From positions 310,001 through 374,000 of the forward strand of contig NZ_PKFQ01000001.1 of the NCBI RefSeq assembly GCF_002939475.1: a DNA stretch of 64,000 nt, given 5' to 3'. This DNA is from Streptomyces cinnamoneus. Lineage in GTDB: Bacteria > Actinomycetota > Actinomycetes > Streptomycetales > Streptomycetaceae. A program made the translations under genes and the position numbers. The notes below the pieces were generated by a model. That model was not told the origin of the DNA. It did no database searches and saw only the letters and a program-made list of their open reading frames with translations. This document shows positions 34,410 through 43,629 of this stretch, one piece after another. How positions within the stretch are numbered: position 1 is the stretch's first letter; each line of letters starts with the position of its first letter.

Positions 34410-35496
34410 CTCACTCAGGATCGTTGCCGGAAGCCAGGGCCGGCGGGCGACCGGTCGCCGAAGTCCGGCTTCGACCCGGCCCGGCCGCACACAACCGGCA
34501 TGTCCGGCGATGCCACGGCAAACCTTTGGCCATCGCAGTCCGGCCGACAAGAGGTCTTGTCACCGCAGGGCCCAGATTTCACCATGCCCTCCCGAAGCAA
34601 ACCGGATGGAGATCATCCATCACTTATGGGAGGTTTCCTGCCGAAGATCATCGATCGGGCCTTCTGTCCGGCACCCCCGTTCAGCAGTGCGACCGACACA
34701 TCTCCGAATCAAACCGGTGTCATATGTTCCGCTTTCCTCGGGACGTGCCGCCGCCACGCGTCCCCGAGCGGCCGCGACCGGCACCCGAAGGCCCGGGCCG
34801 AGCGGCGACCGCCGTCTGACCTCGGGCCTCGCCCTCCCCCGCCCGCTCCGTCCCGGCGGACGGGGGTTTCGATCCCGCGCGCCCAGCCGGGGCGCCCGAC
34901 GGCGCCGCGGACGCGCGAATGTGGCGGGAAAGCGACGACTGGGGCACGGCACTGCGGAAGCCGCGTCGCCCAGGGTGACCAAACCACCGGTGTCCCATGA
35001 CCGTACGAACCCCTGCGCGCGGCCACCCGGTGCCCTTCGGGCACCAGCGCGAGGCCGACCGGTGTCCGGACCGGCCGCCCCGTACACGCGCCGCGCGTCC
35101 GGGAACGAGCCATGGCGCCGCGCGTCCGGGAACGAGCCATGGCGACGCGCGTCACCCCCCATTGGCATAGACCTGATTGTTCGACAGAAAACCATTCCCT
35201 CACGGTTGGTGATCACGTCGAAGCCGTTGCGTAATTTCCAAATTGATGGCTCGTCAAACGAAATCCACCGCATGATTTCGATTTGATTACGACGCCCTCA
35301 CGGAGGGCTAGACCACCGTCACACGGTCACCACAACTCCCGGGCCGCAACGGTCGCTTGACTGATCATCAAATTCCAACCGTCCGGTGACGGAGGCGATT
35401 TCGCCTGCTGGCCCTCTTTGCCGGAATTCTCCGTCGATCTTGTCTGGCAGGCTTCCGCAGCACCCAGTCCCCTGACCAAGGAAGAGAGGGTGCGAC
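34410..35496. other. Long divergent intergenic region, partly AT-rich
   Basis: 1087 bases with no convincing gene. It must contain the promoter of the leftward biosynthetic operon and that of the rightward metalloprotease. About 35160-35440 is clearly lower in GC than its surroundings. It holds a 27-base tandem repeat (35091-35144), a small hairpin (35294-35308) and an inverted repeat ACCGT/ACGGT (35315-35327). Open frames here lack ribosome sites and codon bias. Confidence 0.55.
35091..35144. repeat. 27-base tandem repeat, two copies plus a partial third
   Basis: Copies at 35091-35117 and 35118-35144 are identical; bases 35145-35153 begin a third copy with one mismatch. Non-coding, in the gap upstream of the metalloprotease gene. 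Confidence 0.9.
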
Positions 35497-37557
35497 ATGT
35501 CCGGACGCAGAAGGCTCAAATCCCGGCAGCGAAGACCTCGTCGGCACATATTCATCACCGCCGCCGTGGCGGCGGCGGTGATCGGGGGAGGCGTGGCCTA
35601 CCAGGTCACGCAGTCCGACAGCCGGCCCGCGCCGCTCGCGCAGGCCGAGGCGGCGGCGGCGACGCCGGAGCCGGCAGCCGAGCCGACCCGGGACAAGGAG
35701 CCCGAGCCGCTCAAGAAGAGCCCGGAGAACGAACCCCGTCGGGGCATGGTCTACGACGGCCTGAAGACAGCCCCCAAGGGCGACAAGTGTGCGGGGGTCT
35801 ACCGCACCGACAGCGGACTGTGCACCCACGGTCCCGACGCCCCGCCCAAGGGCGTCGACATCGCGAAGGACACCGCCCCGGCGGTCAAGGCCAAGGCCGC
35901 CGCGTCCGACCCGGAGCGGCCGGAGGCCGCCGAGCCGGCCCCCGGCAAGCGCCCCCAGGACGCCCCCGCCGCCCTCGACGCGGCCACCGGCAAGGCCACC
36001 GATCCGGGTGCCGCCGCCGGGGGAACGCCGGCGACGCCGACGACGCCGTCCACCCCGGCGGACGGTCCGGCCGGACAGACCGTGCAGTGCGACGGCGACG
36101 GCAGCACCGGCAACCGCGTCCAGGTCGTGTACGCCCACGGCCCCGGCCGCGACCGGTACGCCGAGTACGCCGCCTCCTTCAAGAAGTGGGCGGCCGACGC
36201 CGACCTCATCTATTCGACGAGCGCCAAGGAGACCGGCGGCATCCGCCACATCCGCTACGTGACGTCGGCGGACTGCACGCCCTCCGTGCTCGACATCGAG
36301 CTCCCGGACTCCGCGCTCTCCGAGTTCAGCGCCACCAACCGGGCGCTCGCGGCCAAGGGTCTCGACCGCCGCGACCGCAAGTACATGGTCTTCGCCGACG
36401 CCCAGGTGTACTGCGGCATCGGCACCTTCAACGGCGACGAGCGACCGGGCCAGGACAACCTCAGCAACTTCGGCCCCTCCTACGGCCGTACGGACAACGG
36501 CTGCTGGGGCGGCCACACCGCCGCCCACGAACTCGGCCACAACCTGGGGGCGGTCAACAACAGCGCTCCCAACACCAGCCGTGGAGCACACTGCACCGAC
36601 GAGTGGGACGTCATGTGCTACTCGGACTCGCCGTACTACCCCCAGATGCGCACCGTGTGCACGGACCGCGAGGCCGAGAACGTCCTGGACTGCAACCACG
36701 ACGACTACTTCCACACCAACCCACGGCCCGGCAGCTATCTGGCGACCCACTGGAACATCGCCGACAACCAGTTCCTGATGAAGGCCAACGGCAACGGCAC
36801 CCAGCCCAACCCCAACCCGAGCCCCACGCCGACGACCCGTCCGACGGCCGACCCCGGCCCGAGCGGAACCACCGGGCCTGAGGTGACGGTCGGTCAGGTG
36901 TCGGCCGACTCGGCCGTGGTCAGCTGGAAGCCCGTCAGCAACGCCGCGTGGTACCAGATCGTGCTCAACGGCAAGCACATGGCGTGGGTCCAGCCGAGCG
37001 TGGTCCGGATCTACAACCTCCAGCCCGGCACCCAGTACACCGTCGCCGTCGCCGTCCGCGACCGCGCCGGGCACGACACCAAGCCCGGCAAGGCGTCGTC
37101 GTTCCGCACCACGGGTTCGGGCGGCGGCACCACCGCCCCCAACACCCGTTACCTGCTGAACAACGGCGGCACCGGCAACGCCGCGGAGATCTGGGGCGGC
37201 CGCACCGCCGACGGCACGGTCCTCGTCGGGTCACGCACCAACGGCTACGCCGGCCAGCAGTGGTACTTCGACGACGCGGGCAGCGGCTACCAGCGCATCC
37301 GGTCCGCCGTCTCCGGCAAGTGCCTCCAGCTCGGCGGCCCCGCCGGGGCGGGCACCTGGGTCGCCCAGCAGCCCTGCGGGAACGCCGACTCCCAGAAGTG
37401 GCGGCTGTCCCCCAAGGGCAGCGGAGTGACGGTGGCCGCCAAGAGCGGCAACTACGTCCTGGGTGTGAGCAACCGCCCGTACTACGGCTCCTGGCTGCTC
37501 GAGCTCCAGAGCCCGGACGGACGCGCCGCGCAGGTCTGGGCGGTCCAGAAGGCCTGA
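35497..37557 (+). CDS. Secreted metzincin-like metalloprotease with FN3 and ricin domains
   Basis: 686 residues, ATG 35497 behind GGAAGAGAGG. A basic start and one membrane segment (about 18-36) form a signal anchor or signal peptide. A Pro/Ala-rich linker (to about 190) precedes the protease: H344-E-L-G-H348-N-L-G351 and a Met-turn at Met373 (DVMCYSD), with several Cys for disulfides. The position of the third metzincin ligand holds Asn354, so another residue may complete the zinc site. A Pro-rich linker, a fibronectin type III domain (about 460-545) and a ricin-type beta-trefoil (about 550-686, QxW repeats) follow, suggesting binding to glycans. It is followed by a strong terminator. Confidence 0.85.
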   Translation: MSGRRRLKSRQRRPRRHIFITAAVAAAVIGGGVAYQVTQSDSRPAPLAQAEAAAATPEPAAEPTRDKEPEPLKKSPENEPRRGMVYDGLKTAPKGDKCAGVYRTDSGLCTHGPDAPPKGVDIAKDTAPAVKAKAAASDPERPEAAEPAPGKRPQDAPAALDAATGKATDPGAAAGGTPATPTTPSTPADGPAGQTVQCDGDGSTGNRVQVVYAHGPGRDRYAEYAASFKKWAADADLIYSTSAKETGGIRHIRYVTSADCTPSVLDIELPDSALSEFSATNRALAAKGLDRRDRKYMVFADAQVYCGIGTFNGDERPGQDNLSNFGPSYGRTDNGCWGGHTAAHELGHNLGAVNNSAPNTSRGAHCTDEWDVMCYSDSPYYPQMRTVCTDREAENVLDCNHDDYFHTNPRPGSYLATHWNIADNQFLMKANGNGTQPNPNPSPTPTTRPTADPGPSGTTGPEVTVGQVSADSAVVSWKPVSNAAWYQIVLNGKHMAWVQPSVVRIYNLQPGTQYTVAVAVRDRAGHDTKPGKASSFRTTGSGGGTTAPNTRYLLNNGGTGNAAEIWGGRTADGTVLVGSRTNGYAGQQWYFDDAGSGYQRIRSAVSGKCLQLGGPAGAGTWVAQQPCGNADSQKWRLSPKGSGVTVAAKSGNYVLGVSNRPYYGSWLLELQSPDGRAAQVWAVQKA

Positions 37558-37577
37558 CCGGCCCTCCCGGCTCCCCC

Positions 37578-37614
37578 GGGCCCGGCGGGCAGCACGACGC
37601 TGCCCGCCGGGCCC
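37578..37614 (+). terminator. Strong terminator after the metalloprotease gene
   Basis: Perfect 16-base stem (37578-37593 with 37599-37614) with a 5-base loop, 20 bases beyond the stop. Confidence 0.85.
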
Positions 37615-37685
37615 GGCCGTCTCCTCACCCTCCCCCGCCGTACGCCGCCGCCCCGGCGGCCCCACCCCACCGGAGGCATCCGACC

Positions 37686-38264
37686 ATGCGCCACCGCGCC
37701 GCCCTCCCGGCCGTCACCGCCCTGACGGCCCTGGCTCTGGCCCTGACCGCCGCCCCCGCCGCGCACGCCCACGGCGACACCTTGAAGGTGGAGGTCACCG
37801 GACAGGTCCAAGGCCATGTGACGACCGACGTGACGTGGGAGAACGACAACGACCCCGTCGACGAGAACGTCGCAGCCACCGTGAACGCCGTCAGCCCCGA
37901 CGGAGACCGGACCGTCGGCCCCTGGAAGCTCCAGCGCGACCCCGCCAAGGCCGGCCGCTACACCACGGCCGAGACCCTCCCGGCCGGCCAGTGGAAGGTC
38001 ACCGTGGAGGTGGGCTTCCCCGCCCTCGGCCGCGGAGAGAAGGAACTCACCGTCGACCCCGCGGCCGAGCCCGCGCCCCTTTCGTCCCCCACCGCCGCCG
38101 GGCCCCCCGTGCCCGAGCGCAAGACCTCCCCGGAGAAGCCCGCCACCCGGCCCCAGGCGGAGCCGGGGCACGAGGGCGGCGGATGGTGGATCGCCGCGGC
38201 GGGCGCCGCCCTCGCCCTCCTTGCCGGAGCCGGGGCCTTCTGGTGGAGGCGGCGCACCCGGTAG
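37686..38264 (+). CDS. Exported protein with C-terminal membrane anchor
   Basis: 192 residues, ATG 37686 behind GGAGG. A signal peptide (ends near AAHAHG, residue 28) leads into one beta-rich domain (about 30-125; the TWENDNDPVDENV region looks like an Ig-type fold), then a Pro/Glu-rich linker and a single C-terminal helix (about 165-187) ending in WWRRRTR. This topology puts the domain outside the cell, tethered to the membrane. The mature N-terminus begins with His, as in CopC/YcnI-type copper proteins, but I do not see their full metal motif, so no function is assigned. Confidence 0.7.
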   Translation: MRHRAALPAVTALTALALALTAAPAAHAHGDTLKVEVTGQVQGHVTTDVTWENDNDPVDENVAATVNAVSPDGDRTVGPWKLQRDPAKAGRYTTAETLPAGQWKVTVEVGFPALGRGEKELTVDPAAEPAPLSSPTAAGPPVPERKTSPEKPATRPQAEPGHEGGGWWIAAAGAALALLAGAGAFWWRRRTR

Positions 38265-38503
38265 CCCGCTCCCCTGCCCGTACACCGCCGCGCCCGCCCC
38301 TGACGTGGAACAGCACGCGCGCGCCCTCTCGCCCCAGCGGGGCGGGACCGTGACCCCGGTGTGCCCGGAGACGAGCCGTCTGGAGTCGGTGACGTACGCG
38401 TACCCGGTCTCCCGTGCGGGGCGCCGTCCCGAGTGCTGGGATGGAGGGGAGAGCCCTGGGTGTGTGACGGCGCCCGGGGCTCTCACGGCCTCACGGTCTC
38501 GGG

Positions 38504-39487
38504 TCAGGTACGCCCCCGCCTGCTGGACGAGCGCGGTCGCAGCAGGGCGGCGGCCAGCACGGCCGGTGCGGTCAGGAGCAAGGTGGTCGTGACCAAGGAC
38601 GTGCCGTGGACCGGCTCCTTGCTCAGGGACTCCAGGGAATGGTGGTAGGGGTGGCGTCCTGGCACCCGTGGGTGCCCGGGCGTGCTCGGGGCGGGCGTCG
38701 ACGGGGACGGTGAGGGCACCGCCGGGCCGCCGGGGGTCTCGCCGGGCGGTACGGCCGGGACGGGACCCGGCTGTCCGGGGGCCGCGGGGGCGGCTCCGCC
38801 GGCCCCCGCACCACCCCCGCCCGCACCGCCCGCACCCGCACCGCCGGCACCCGAGCCGCCCGCGCCGCCCGCACCTCCTGCGCCGCCGGCTCCTCCACCG
38901 CCCGCACCGGCGCCTCCGGCGCCCGCGCCACCGCCCACGGCACCTCCGCCACCGCCGGCACCGGCACCACCGCCACCGGCGCCCGCACCGGCGTCTCCCC
39001 CACCAGCGCCACCACCCGCCGCACCACCGCCCGGGGCCGGTGCGCCTCCCGCGCCCCCACCGCCCCCGCCCCCACCGGCGGCCGGAGGAGCGGGCGCCGG
39101 GGGTGCCGGGGCGGGGGGTGCCGGTGCGGGCGGCGCGGGCGCCGGGGGTGCCGGGGCGGGGGGCGCGGGTGCCGGGGGTGCCGCCCTACGGCAGTTCAGC
39201 CATGCCTCCGCGTCCGCGGCCAGCACGTGCGCGACGGCGTTCACACACCCCCTACCGGTGTCGATCACATCCGCGCTCACGGCACCCCCGAGCGCGGTCA
39301 CGCCGACGTGCGAGGGCGGATGGTCGGGCAGCAGTCTGGGCAGACGATGAAGAACAGCCGTCGCCGACGTGTTGCCGATCACGGCATGCGCCCCCGCCTC
39401 GTCCGCGACCCCCTCACCTGCCAGTGCCAGCACGGCGGCGGCCGCGGTCAGTGCGACGGCACACCCTCTTCTCAGGAGTCCCCTCAT
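38504..39487 (-). CDS. Secreted low-complexity Pro/Ala/Gly-rich surface protein
   Basis: 327 residues from ATG 39487; an in-frame GTG 39511 is possible and neither has a good ribosome site. Signal peptide (to about residue 32), a short domain of about 75 residues (ends WLNCRR), then PPAPA repeats, a long Gly/Ala tract, a Pro/Ser linker and a C-terminal hydrophobic helix with a basic end. No LPxTG-type sortase signal. The early part weakly recalls chaplin-like surface peptides (AHAVIGNTSATAV) but lacks their Cys pair. Probably a wall-spanning stalk protein; function unknown. Confidence 0.6.
   Translation of the reverse strand: MRGLLRRGCAVALTAAAAVLALAGEGVADEAGAHAVIGNTSATAVLHRLPRLLPDHPPSHVGVTALGGAVSADVIDTGRGCVNAVAHVLAADAEAWLNCRRAAPPAPAPPAPAPPAPAPPAPAPPAPAPPAPAPPAAGGGGGGGGAGGAPAPGGGAAGGGAGGGDAGAGAGGGGAGAGGGGGAVGGGAGAGGAGAGGGGAGGAGGAGGAGGSGAGGAGAGGAGGGGAGAGGAAPAAPGQPGPVPAVPPGETPGGPAVPSPSPSTPAPSTPGHPRVPGRHPYHHSLESLSKEPVHGTSLVTTTLLLTAPAVLAAALLRPRSSSRRGRT
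39085..39180 (-). repeat. Tandem repeat encoding Pro-Ala-Pro-Pro units
   Basis: Short 12-15 base units repeat through this stretch and encode PPAPA; the Gly/Ala tract beside it (about 38790-39085) is also internally repetitive. Likely prone to length change. Confidence 0.7.
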
Positions 39488-39651
39488 TCGGTACAGCTTG
39501 CAGATCCGCACGGGCGACCGGCTGTGTTCATGTCCGGATTCCTCCGATGGACGGAAAATTGCCTGAGCCTACGGGCGGGGGGTGTGGCGGCGGGCCCGTG
39601 GGGGAAGCCCCCGGACCCCGGCGCCTTCGCCTTCCTTCCCATGCCATGGGG

Positions 39652-42000
39652 TCAGGCGGGACCGGCATCCTGGCGAACGCACTCGATCTGGTAGTCCCCG
39701 GTGTCGGGATCGCGGGTCACGCCGTGCGTCTCGCTGTGGAAACCGGGGAACTCCCGGTCGAACGCCTCCAGGGCGCCGAGGTAGCGCAGCAACGGCCCGT
39801 CGTCGCCGCCCACGGACTCGCCCGGCATCAGCACCGGGATGCCGGGCGGCGTCACGGTGACCATGGCGGCGGCCACGCGGTCCGCGGCGTCCGCGATCCG
39901 TACGCGCTCGGTGCCCTGGCGGATGAGTCGCTGGTAGCACCACTGGGGCGGGGCCACGGGCTCGGGCAGTTCCTGGAAGGCCGTGTCGAGAAGGCTGACG
40001 AGGTCGGCCCGGCGCAGGTGGTCGTGCATCGACTGGCACAGCCCGGCCAGGGTCATGCCGGCGTAGCGCCGTGGATGCTCCGCGAGCAGGCCGGGAAGGA
40101 CGCGGTCGAGGGGTGCGTCGTCGTCGTAGAGCGCCTTGAAGTCCATCAGGGCGTCCAGCAGAGTGCCCCACTTGCCCTTGGTGATGCCCATGGAGAAGAG
40201 GATGAGCGTGGTGTAGCTGTCGGTCTTCTCCACGACGATGTTCCGGGTGGCCAGGTAGGCCGTCAGCACGCGGGCGGGGATCCCCTGGTCGGCCCAGACG
40301 CCGGCGGCGTCGATGCCGGGGCAGGTCAGCGTCACCTTGACCGGGTCCAGCAGGCAGTAGCCCTCGCCGAGGCCGGGGAATCCGTGCCAGTCGGCGTCCG
40401 GGACCAGCTGCCAGCAGGAGCTCTGCGTGCGCAGCAGGTCGGCGGGGGCGTCGGGGAAGGCGTACCGCTCCCCGGTGGCGGGGTCGGTGACGGAGTCCGG
40501 CTGCCAGACGCCGAAGAACCAGGCGGGGCGGTCGCCCGCGGCCGCGACGCGTCGCCCGGTGCGGACCACGGCCTGGCGGAAGCGGACGGCCTCCGTGACC
40601 GCCTCGTCGATCAGCCAGTGTCCCTGGGGGCCGTCCATCATGCCGGCGGCCACGTCGAGGGAGGCGATGGCCGGATACAGCGGTGAGGTGGTGCCGTGCA
40701 TCATGAAGGCCTCGTTGAAGCGCTCGTGGTCCACGGGCGCCCGGGGTGAGGGCTTGACGTGGACCATGGCGCTCTGTGACAGCGCGGCCAGCAGCTTGTG
40801 GGTGGACTGGGTGGAGAAGACGGTGGGGCGGTCGGGCCCGCTGAAGGTGTCGGGTCCGACGGACATGCCGTAGCGGCCCTCGTAGAGGGGGTGGAAGCGC
40901 GCGTAGGCGAACCACGCCTCGTCGAAGTGCAGTCGCGGCGTGCTCGGGGCGAAGGCGCGGGCGACCCGCACGGCGTCGTAACAGAGCCCGTCGTAGGTGG
41001 AGTTGGTGACGACGGCGTACTCGGCCTGCCGGGTCGTGGCTTCCCCGGCCAGGGCGTTGCGGGCGATGCGGTGCCCGACCCCTGCCGCCTCGATCTCGGC
41101 GGGCGGCAGCGGTCCGGCGAGGCCGTAGCCGTTGCGGGTGGGGACGAGGTAGACCGGGCGCGCGCCGGAGAGGATCAGGCCGTGCAGGACGGACTTGTGG
41201 CAGTTGCGGTCCACGAGCGCGATCTCGTCCTGGGAGACGCAGAAGTGCCCGACCATGCGGTCCGCGGTGGAGTTGCCGTGCAGCACGAAGTAGGTGCGGT
41301 CGGCGCCGAAGATCCGCGCGGCGTTGCGTTCCGCCTCTCCGACCGGGCCCGTGTGCTCGAAGAGGGAGCCGAGTTCCTCGACGGAGATGGACAGGTCGCT
41401 GCGGAAGAGCCGTTCGCCGTAGTAGTCGAAGAAGGCGCGTCCCACCGGGGACTTCAGGAAGGCGACGCCGCCCGCGTGGGCCGGGGTGTGCCAGGAGTAC
41501 TCGTGGGAGCCGTCGAAGCGGCGCAGCGCTTTGAAGAACGGCGGCAGGACGGCCTCGCGGTAGCCGCGCGCGGCGCCGGCGATCCGGCCGGCGATGAAGC
41601 CGGGGGTGTCCTCCAGCGGCCATACGTAGCCGGCCACGGTTTCCGACACCCACAGGGGCAGGTGGTCGAGGTCGTCGTCCGCCCCGTCGGTCATGACGAG
41701 GAGGACGGGCAGGTCCTTGAAGCGCCGGGCGATCTGGCGCAGGACGGCGGCACCGCCCGGTTCCGTGCCGTCCTTCCCGCCGTCGGGCCGCTCGCCGTGG
41801 GGGAGGTCCCAGGCGACCACCGCGGCGGCCAGGCCGGCCTCGGTCCGCAGCACCGCCCGGGCGTCGGTGCCGGTGCGGGCCCAGCGGACCTCCAGTCCCT
41901 GGGACTCCACCGCCTCGCGGATCCTGCGCAGTTGCCCGCTCTCGGAGTCCTCTCCGAGCGGGTCCTGGCTCAGCGCGAACAGGACAGTGCCGCCGCCCAT
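39652..42000 (-). CDS. PLP-dependent Orn/Lys/Arg decarboxylase (biodegradative fold)
   Basis: 782 residues from ATG 42000, chosen because the G-rich ribosome site then has normal spacing; in-frame ATGs at 42006 and 42027 would add 2 or 9 residues. Layout matches the large inducible amino-acid decarboxylases: an N-terminal receiver-like wing domain (about 1-130), the PLP core with STQSTHKLLAAL (Schiff-base Lys) and LHFDEAW (PLP-ring Asp), and a C-terminal domain (MPGESVGG). It makes cadaverine, agmatine or putrescine with release of CO2. The substrate is not decided by eye. A weak hairpin near 39600-39612 may terminate it. Confidence 0.9.
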   Translation of the reverse strand: MGGGTVLFALSQDPLGEDSESGQLRRIREAVESQGLEVRWARTGTDARAVLRTEAGLAAAVVAWDLPHGERPDGGKDGTEPGGAAVLRQIARRFKDLPVLLVMTDGADDDLDHLPLWVSETVAGYVWPLEDTPGFIAGRIAGAARGYREAVLPPFFKALRRFDGSHEYSWHTPAHAGGVAFLKSPVGRAFFDYYGERLFRSDLSISVEELGSLFEHTGPVGEAERNAARIFGADRTYFVLHGNSTADRMVGHFCVSQDEIALVDRNCHKSVLHGLILSGARPVYLVPTRNGYGLAGPLPPAEIEAAGVGHRIARNALAGEATTRQAEYAVVTNSTYDGLCYDAVRVARAFAPSTPRLHFDEAWFAYARFHPLYEGRYGMSVGPDTFSGPDRPTVFSTQSTHKLLAALSQSAMVHVKPSPRAPVDHERFNEAFMMHGTTSPLYPAIASLDVAAGMMDGPQGHWLIDEAVTEAVRFRQAVVRTGRRVAAAGDRPAWFFGVWQPDSVTDPATGERYAFPDAPADLLRTQSSCWQLVPDADWHGFPGLGEGYCLLDPVKVTLTCPGIDAAGVWADQGIPARVLTAYLATRNIVVEKTDSYTTLILFSMGITKGKWGTLLDALMDFKALYDDDAPLDRVLPGLLAEHPRRYAGMTLAGLCQSMHDHLRRADLVSLLDTAFQELPEPVAPPQWCYQRLIRQGTERVRIADAADRVAAAMVTVTPPGIPVLMPGESVGGDDGPLLRYLGALEAFDREFPGFHSETHGVTRDPDTGDYQIECVRQDAGPA

Positions 42001-42171
42001 GCCCATTCCCCCCGTTTTTGAGATCATCGGAACGTCCTGGGCCAGTCTCGCGGCGCCGTCGCGCCTCGATGGCCCACGGGCGGCCGAATCACCCGTCAGG
42101 GGGGAACGGGTTCCACAACCCGATCGACTGCTCGAACGGAGGTCCGCGCCTGAACGCTCCCCGCCCTCCGG

Positions 42172-42819
42172 CTACTTGGGGCATTCCTTCCAGGCGAAGT
42201 GGTAAAGGGTGTTGATGTTCCCGTCGGTCGAGTCCATCGCCAGGAGGCTTGTCGTCTTCGTGGGGTCGGAGGTTCCGGCGTCCACGCGCAGCTCGGTGTT
42301 GATGTTGAAGTTCCGCATGGCCCCGCAGGGCGCGTAGACCAGCGCTTCGATGTCGGTCGTGTCCGACGTCTGCCAGTCGTCGTTGGCCGGGCCGGTGAAG
42401 TAGTGGTTGGCGTAAGTGGTCTGCTGCATGCCCTGGAAGTAGTAGTTGGCCCTCTGCAGACCCGTGGCCCCCTGTTGCAGGTGGGCGAAGCCGCGGTAGT
42501 CCGCCTGGGCGACCGCGTAGGTGAAGCCCGGGGGAACGTGGACGTTCAGGCCCAGCTGGCAGTTCTTGCGGAAGTCGGTGGGCTTCGCGCCCACGCCCAC
42601 CTGGGCGACGTAGTTGCTGTAGGTGACGGTGAAGGCGGTGTTGTCGGGCGACACCGAGACGTGCGCGGTGCCGGCCGGGCAACCGGACCCGTTCACCGAC
42701 ACCACGTCGATCACGATCTTGTCGGGCGGTGGAACCCCCTGCGCGGCAACCGCCTCCGTGGAAAAGGAAACGGCCAGCAACACGCCGGCCGCCCCACCGA
42801 TCACCACCGGTCTGAACAT
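42172..42819 (-). CDS. Secreted DUF4360-family protein (copy A)
   Basis: 215 residues, ATG 42819 with GGGGGAGG upstream. Signal peptide of about 26 residues, then a compact secreted domain with KNCQLGLNVHVPPGF and YAPCGAMRNFNINTELR, typical of DUF4360. Four Cys probably form two disulfides. Family function unknown to me. It lies 59 bases after a paralogue and was probably produced by tandem duplication; the two share most residues in the mature domain. Confidence 0.83.
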   Translation of the reverse strand: MFRPVVIGGAAGVLLAVSFSTEAVAAQGVPPPDKIVIDVVSVNGSGCPAGTAHVSVSPDNTAFTVTYSNYVAQVGVGAKPTDFRKNCQLGLNVHVPPGFTYAVAQADYRGFAHLQQGATGLQRANYYFQGMQQTTYANHYFTGPANDDWQTSDTTDIEALVYAPCGAMRNFNINTELRVDAGTSDPTKTTSLLAMDSTDGNINTLYHFAWKECPK

Positions 42820-42878
42820 GGATGTCCTCCCCCAGCTCACGAGTTCTCGCGACCGTTCGCGCCGTGCCCCGGCCCCGG

Positions 42879-43520
42879 TCAGGGGCATTCCTTCCAGGCG
42901 AAGTGGTAAAGGGTGTTGACGCTGCCGTCCGTCGAGTCCATCGCCATGAAGCTGTTGGTGGTCGACGGGTCGGAGGTGCCGGCGCCCACCCGCAGTTCGG
43001 TGTTGACGTTGAGGATCCGCTGTACGCCGCACGGGGCGTAGACCAGCGATTCGACGTCCGTGACGTCGGAGGTCTGCCAGTTGTCGCTGGCCGGGCCGGA
43101 GAAGCGGTGGGACACCGAGGTGGTCTGGGACACGCCCTGGAAGTAGTAGCTGGCCTTCTCCAGGCCGGCGGCGCCTTGTTCCAGGTGCGCGAAGCCGCGG
43201 TAGTCCGCCCGGGCGATGGCGTAGGTGTAGCCCTGGGGGACGTGGATGTTCAGGCCGAGCTGGCAGTTCTTGCGGAAGTCGGTGGGCTTCGCGCCGACGC
43301 CCACCTGGGCGAGGTAGCTGCTGTACGACACGGTGAACGCCCGGTTGTCCGCCGCGACCGCCACGGCGGCCGTTCCGGCGGGGCAGCCCGATCCGTTGAC
43401 CGCCACCACGTCGATCACGACTCTGTCCGGTGGCGGAACGCCCGCCGCAGCGGCCGACGGCGCGAAGGAGGTGGCCAGGAGGGCCACCGAGGCACTACCG
43501 ATCAGCACCGGCCGGAACAT
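42879..43520 (-). CDS. Secreted DUF4360-family protein (copy B)
   Basis: 213 residues, ATG 43520 behind a GGGAGGTCCC site. It has the same layout as its neighbour: signal peptide, GVPPPDRVVIDVVAVNGSG at the mature start, KNCQLGLNIHVPQG, YAPCGVQRILNVNTELR, and ends at the same conserved Cys (HFAWKECP). The 3' ends of the two genes are almost identical in DNA, while the signal peptides differ. Confidence 0.83.
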   Translation of the reverse strand: MFRPVLIGSASVALLATSFAPSAAAAGVPPPDRVVIDVVAVNGSGCPAGTAAVAVAADNRAFTVSYSSYLAQVGVGAKPTDFRKNCQLGLNIHVPQGYTYAIARADYRGFAHLEQGAAGLEKASYYFQGVSQTTSVSHRFSGPASDNWQTSDVTDVESLVYAPCGVQRILNVNTELRVGAGTSDPSTTNSFMAMDSTDGSVNTLYHFAWKECP

Positions 43521-43629
43521 GGGACCTCCCACAGCTCTGGGGACTGTTTCGCGGTCCATGCCACCACCGGCTTCAGGACATGTACAGGTCACCTTGGGCC
43601 AGGTTTGCCGGACGCCGTCCGGACGCCGT

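Noticed and set aside
34620..35273. Open frame in the gap before the metalloprotease
   Set aside because: It crosses the 27-base tandem repeat, has Arg-rich composition and no ribosome site; it reads as chance.
38504..39487. Sortase substrate or chaplin
   Set aside because: There is no LPxTG-type motif before the C-terminal helix and no Cys pair of the chaplin domain.
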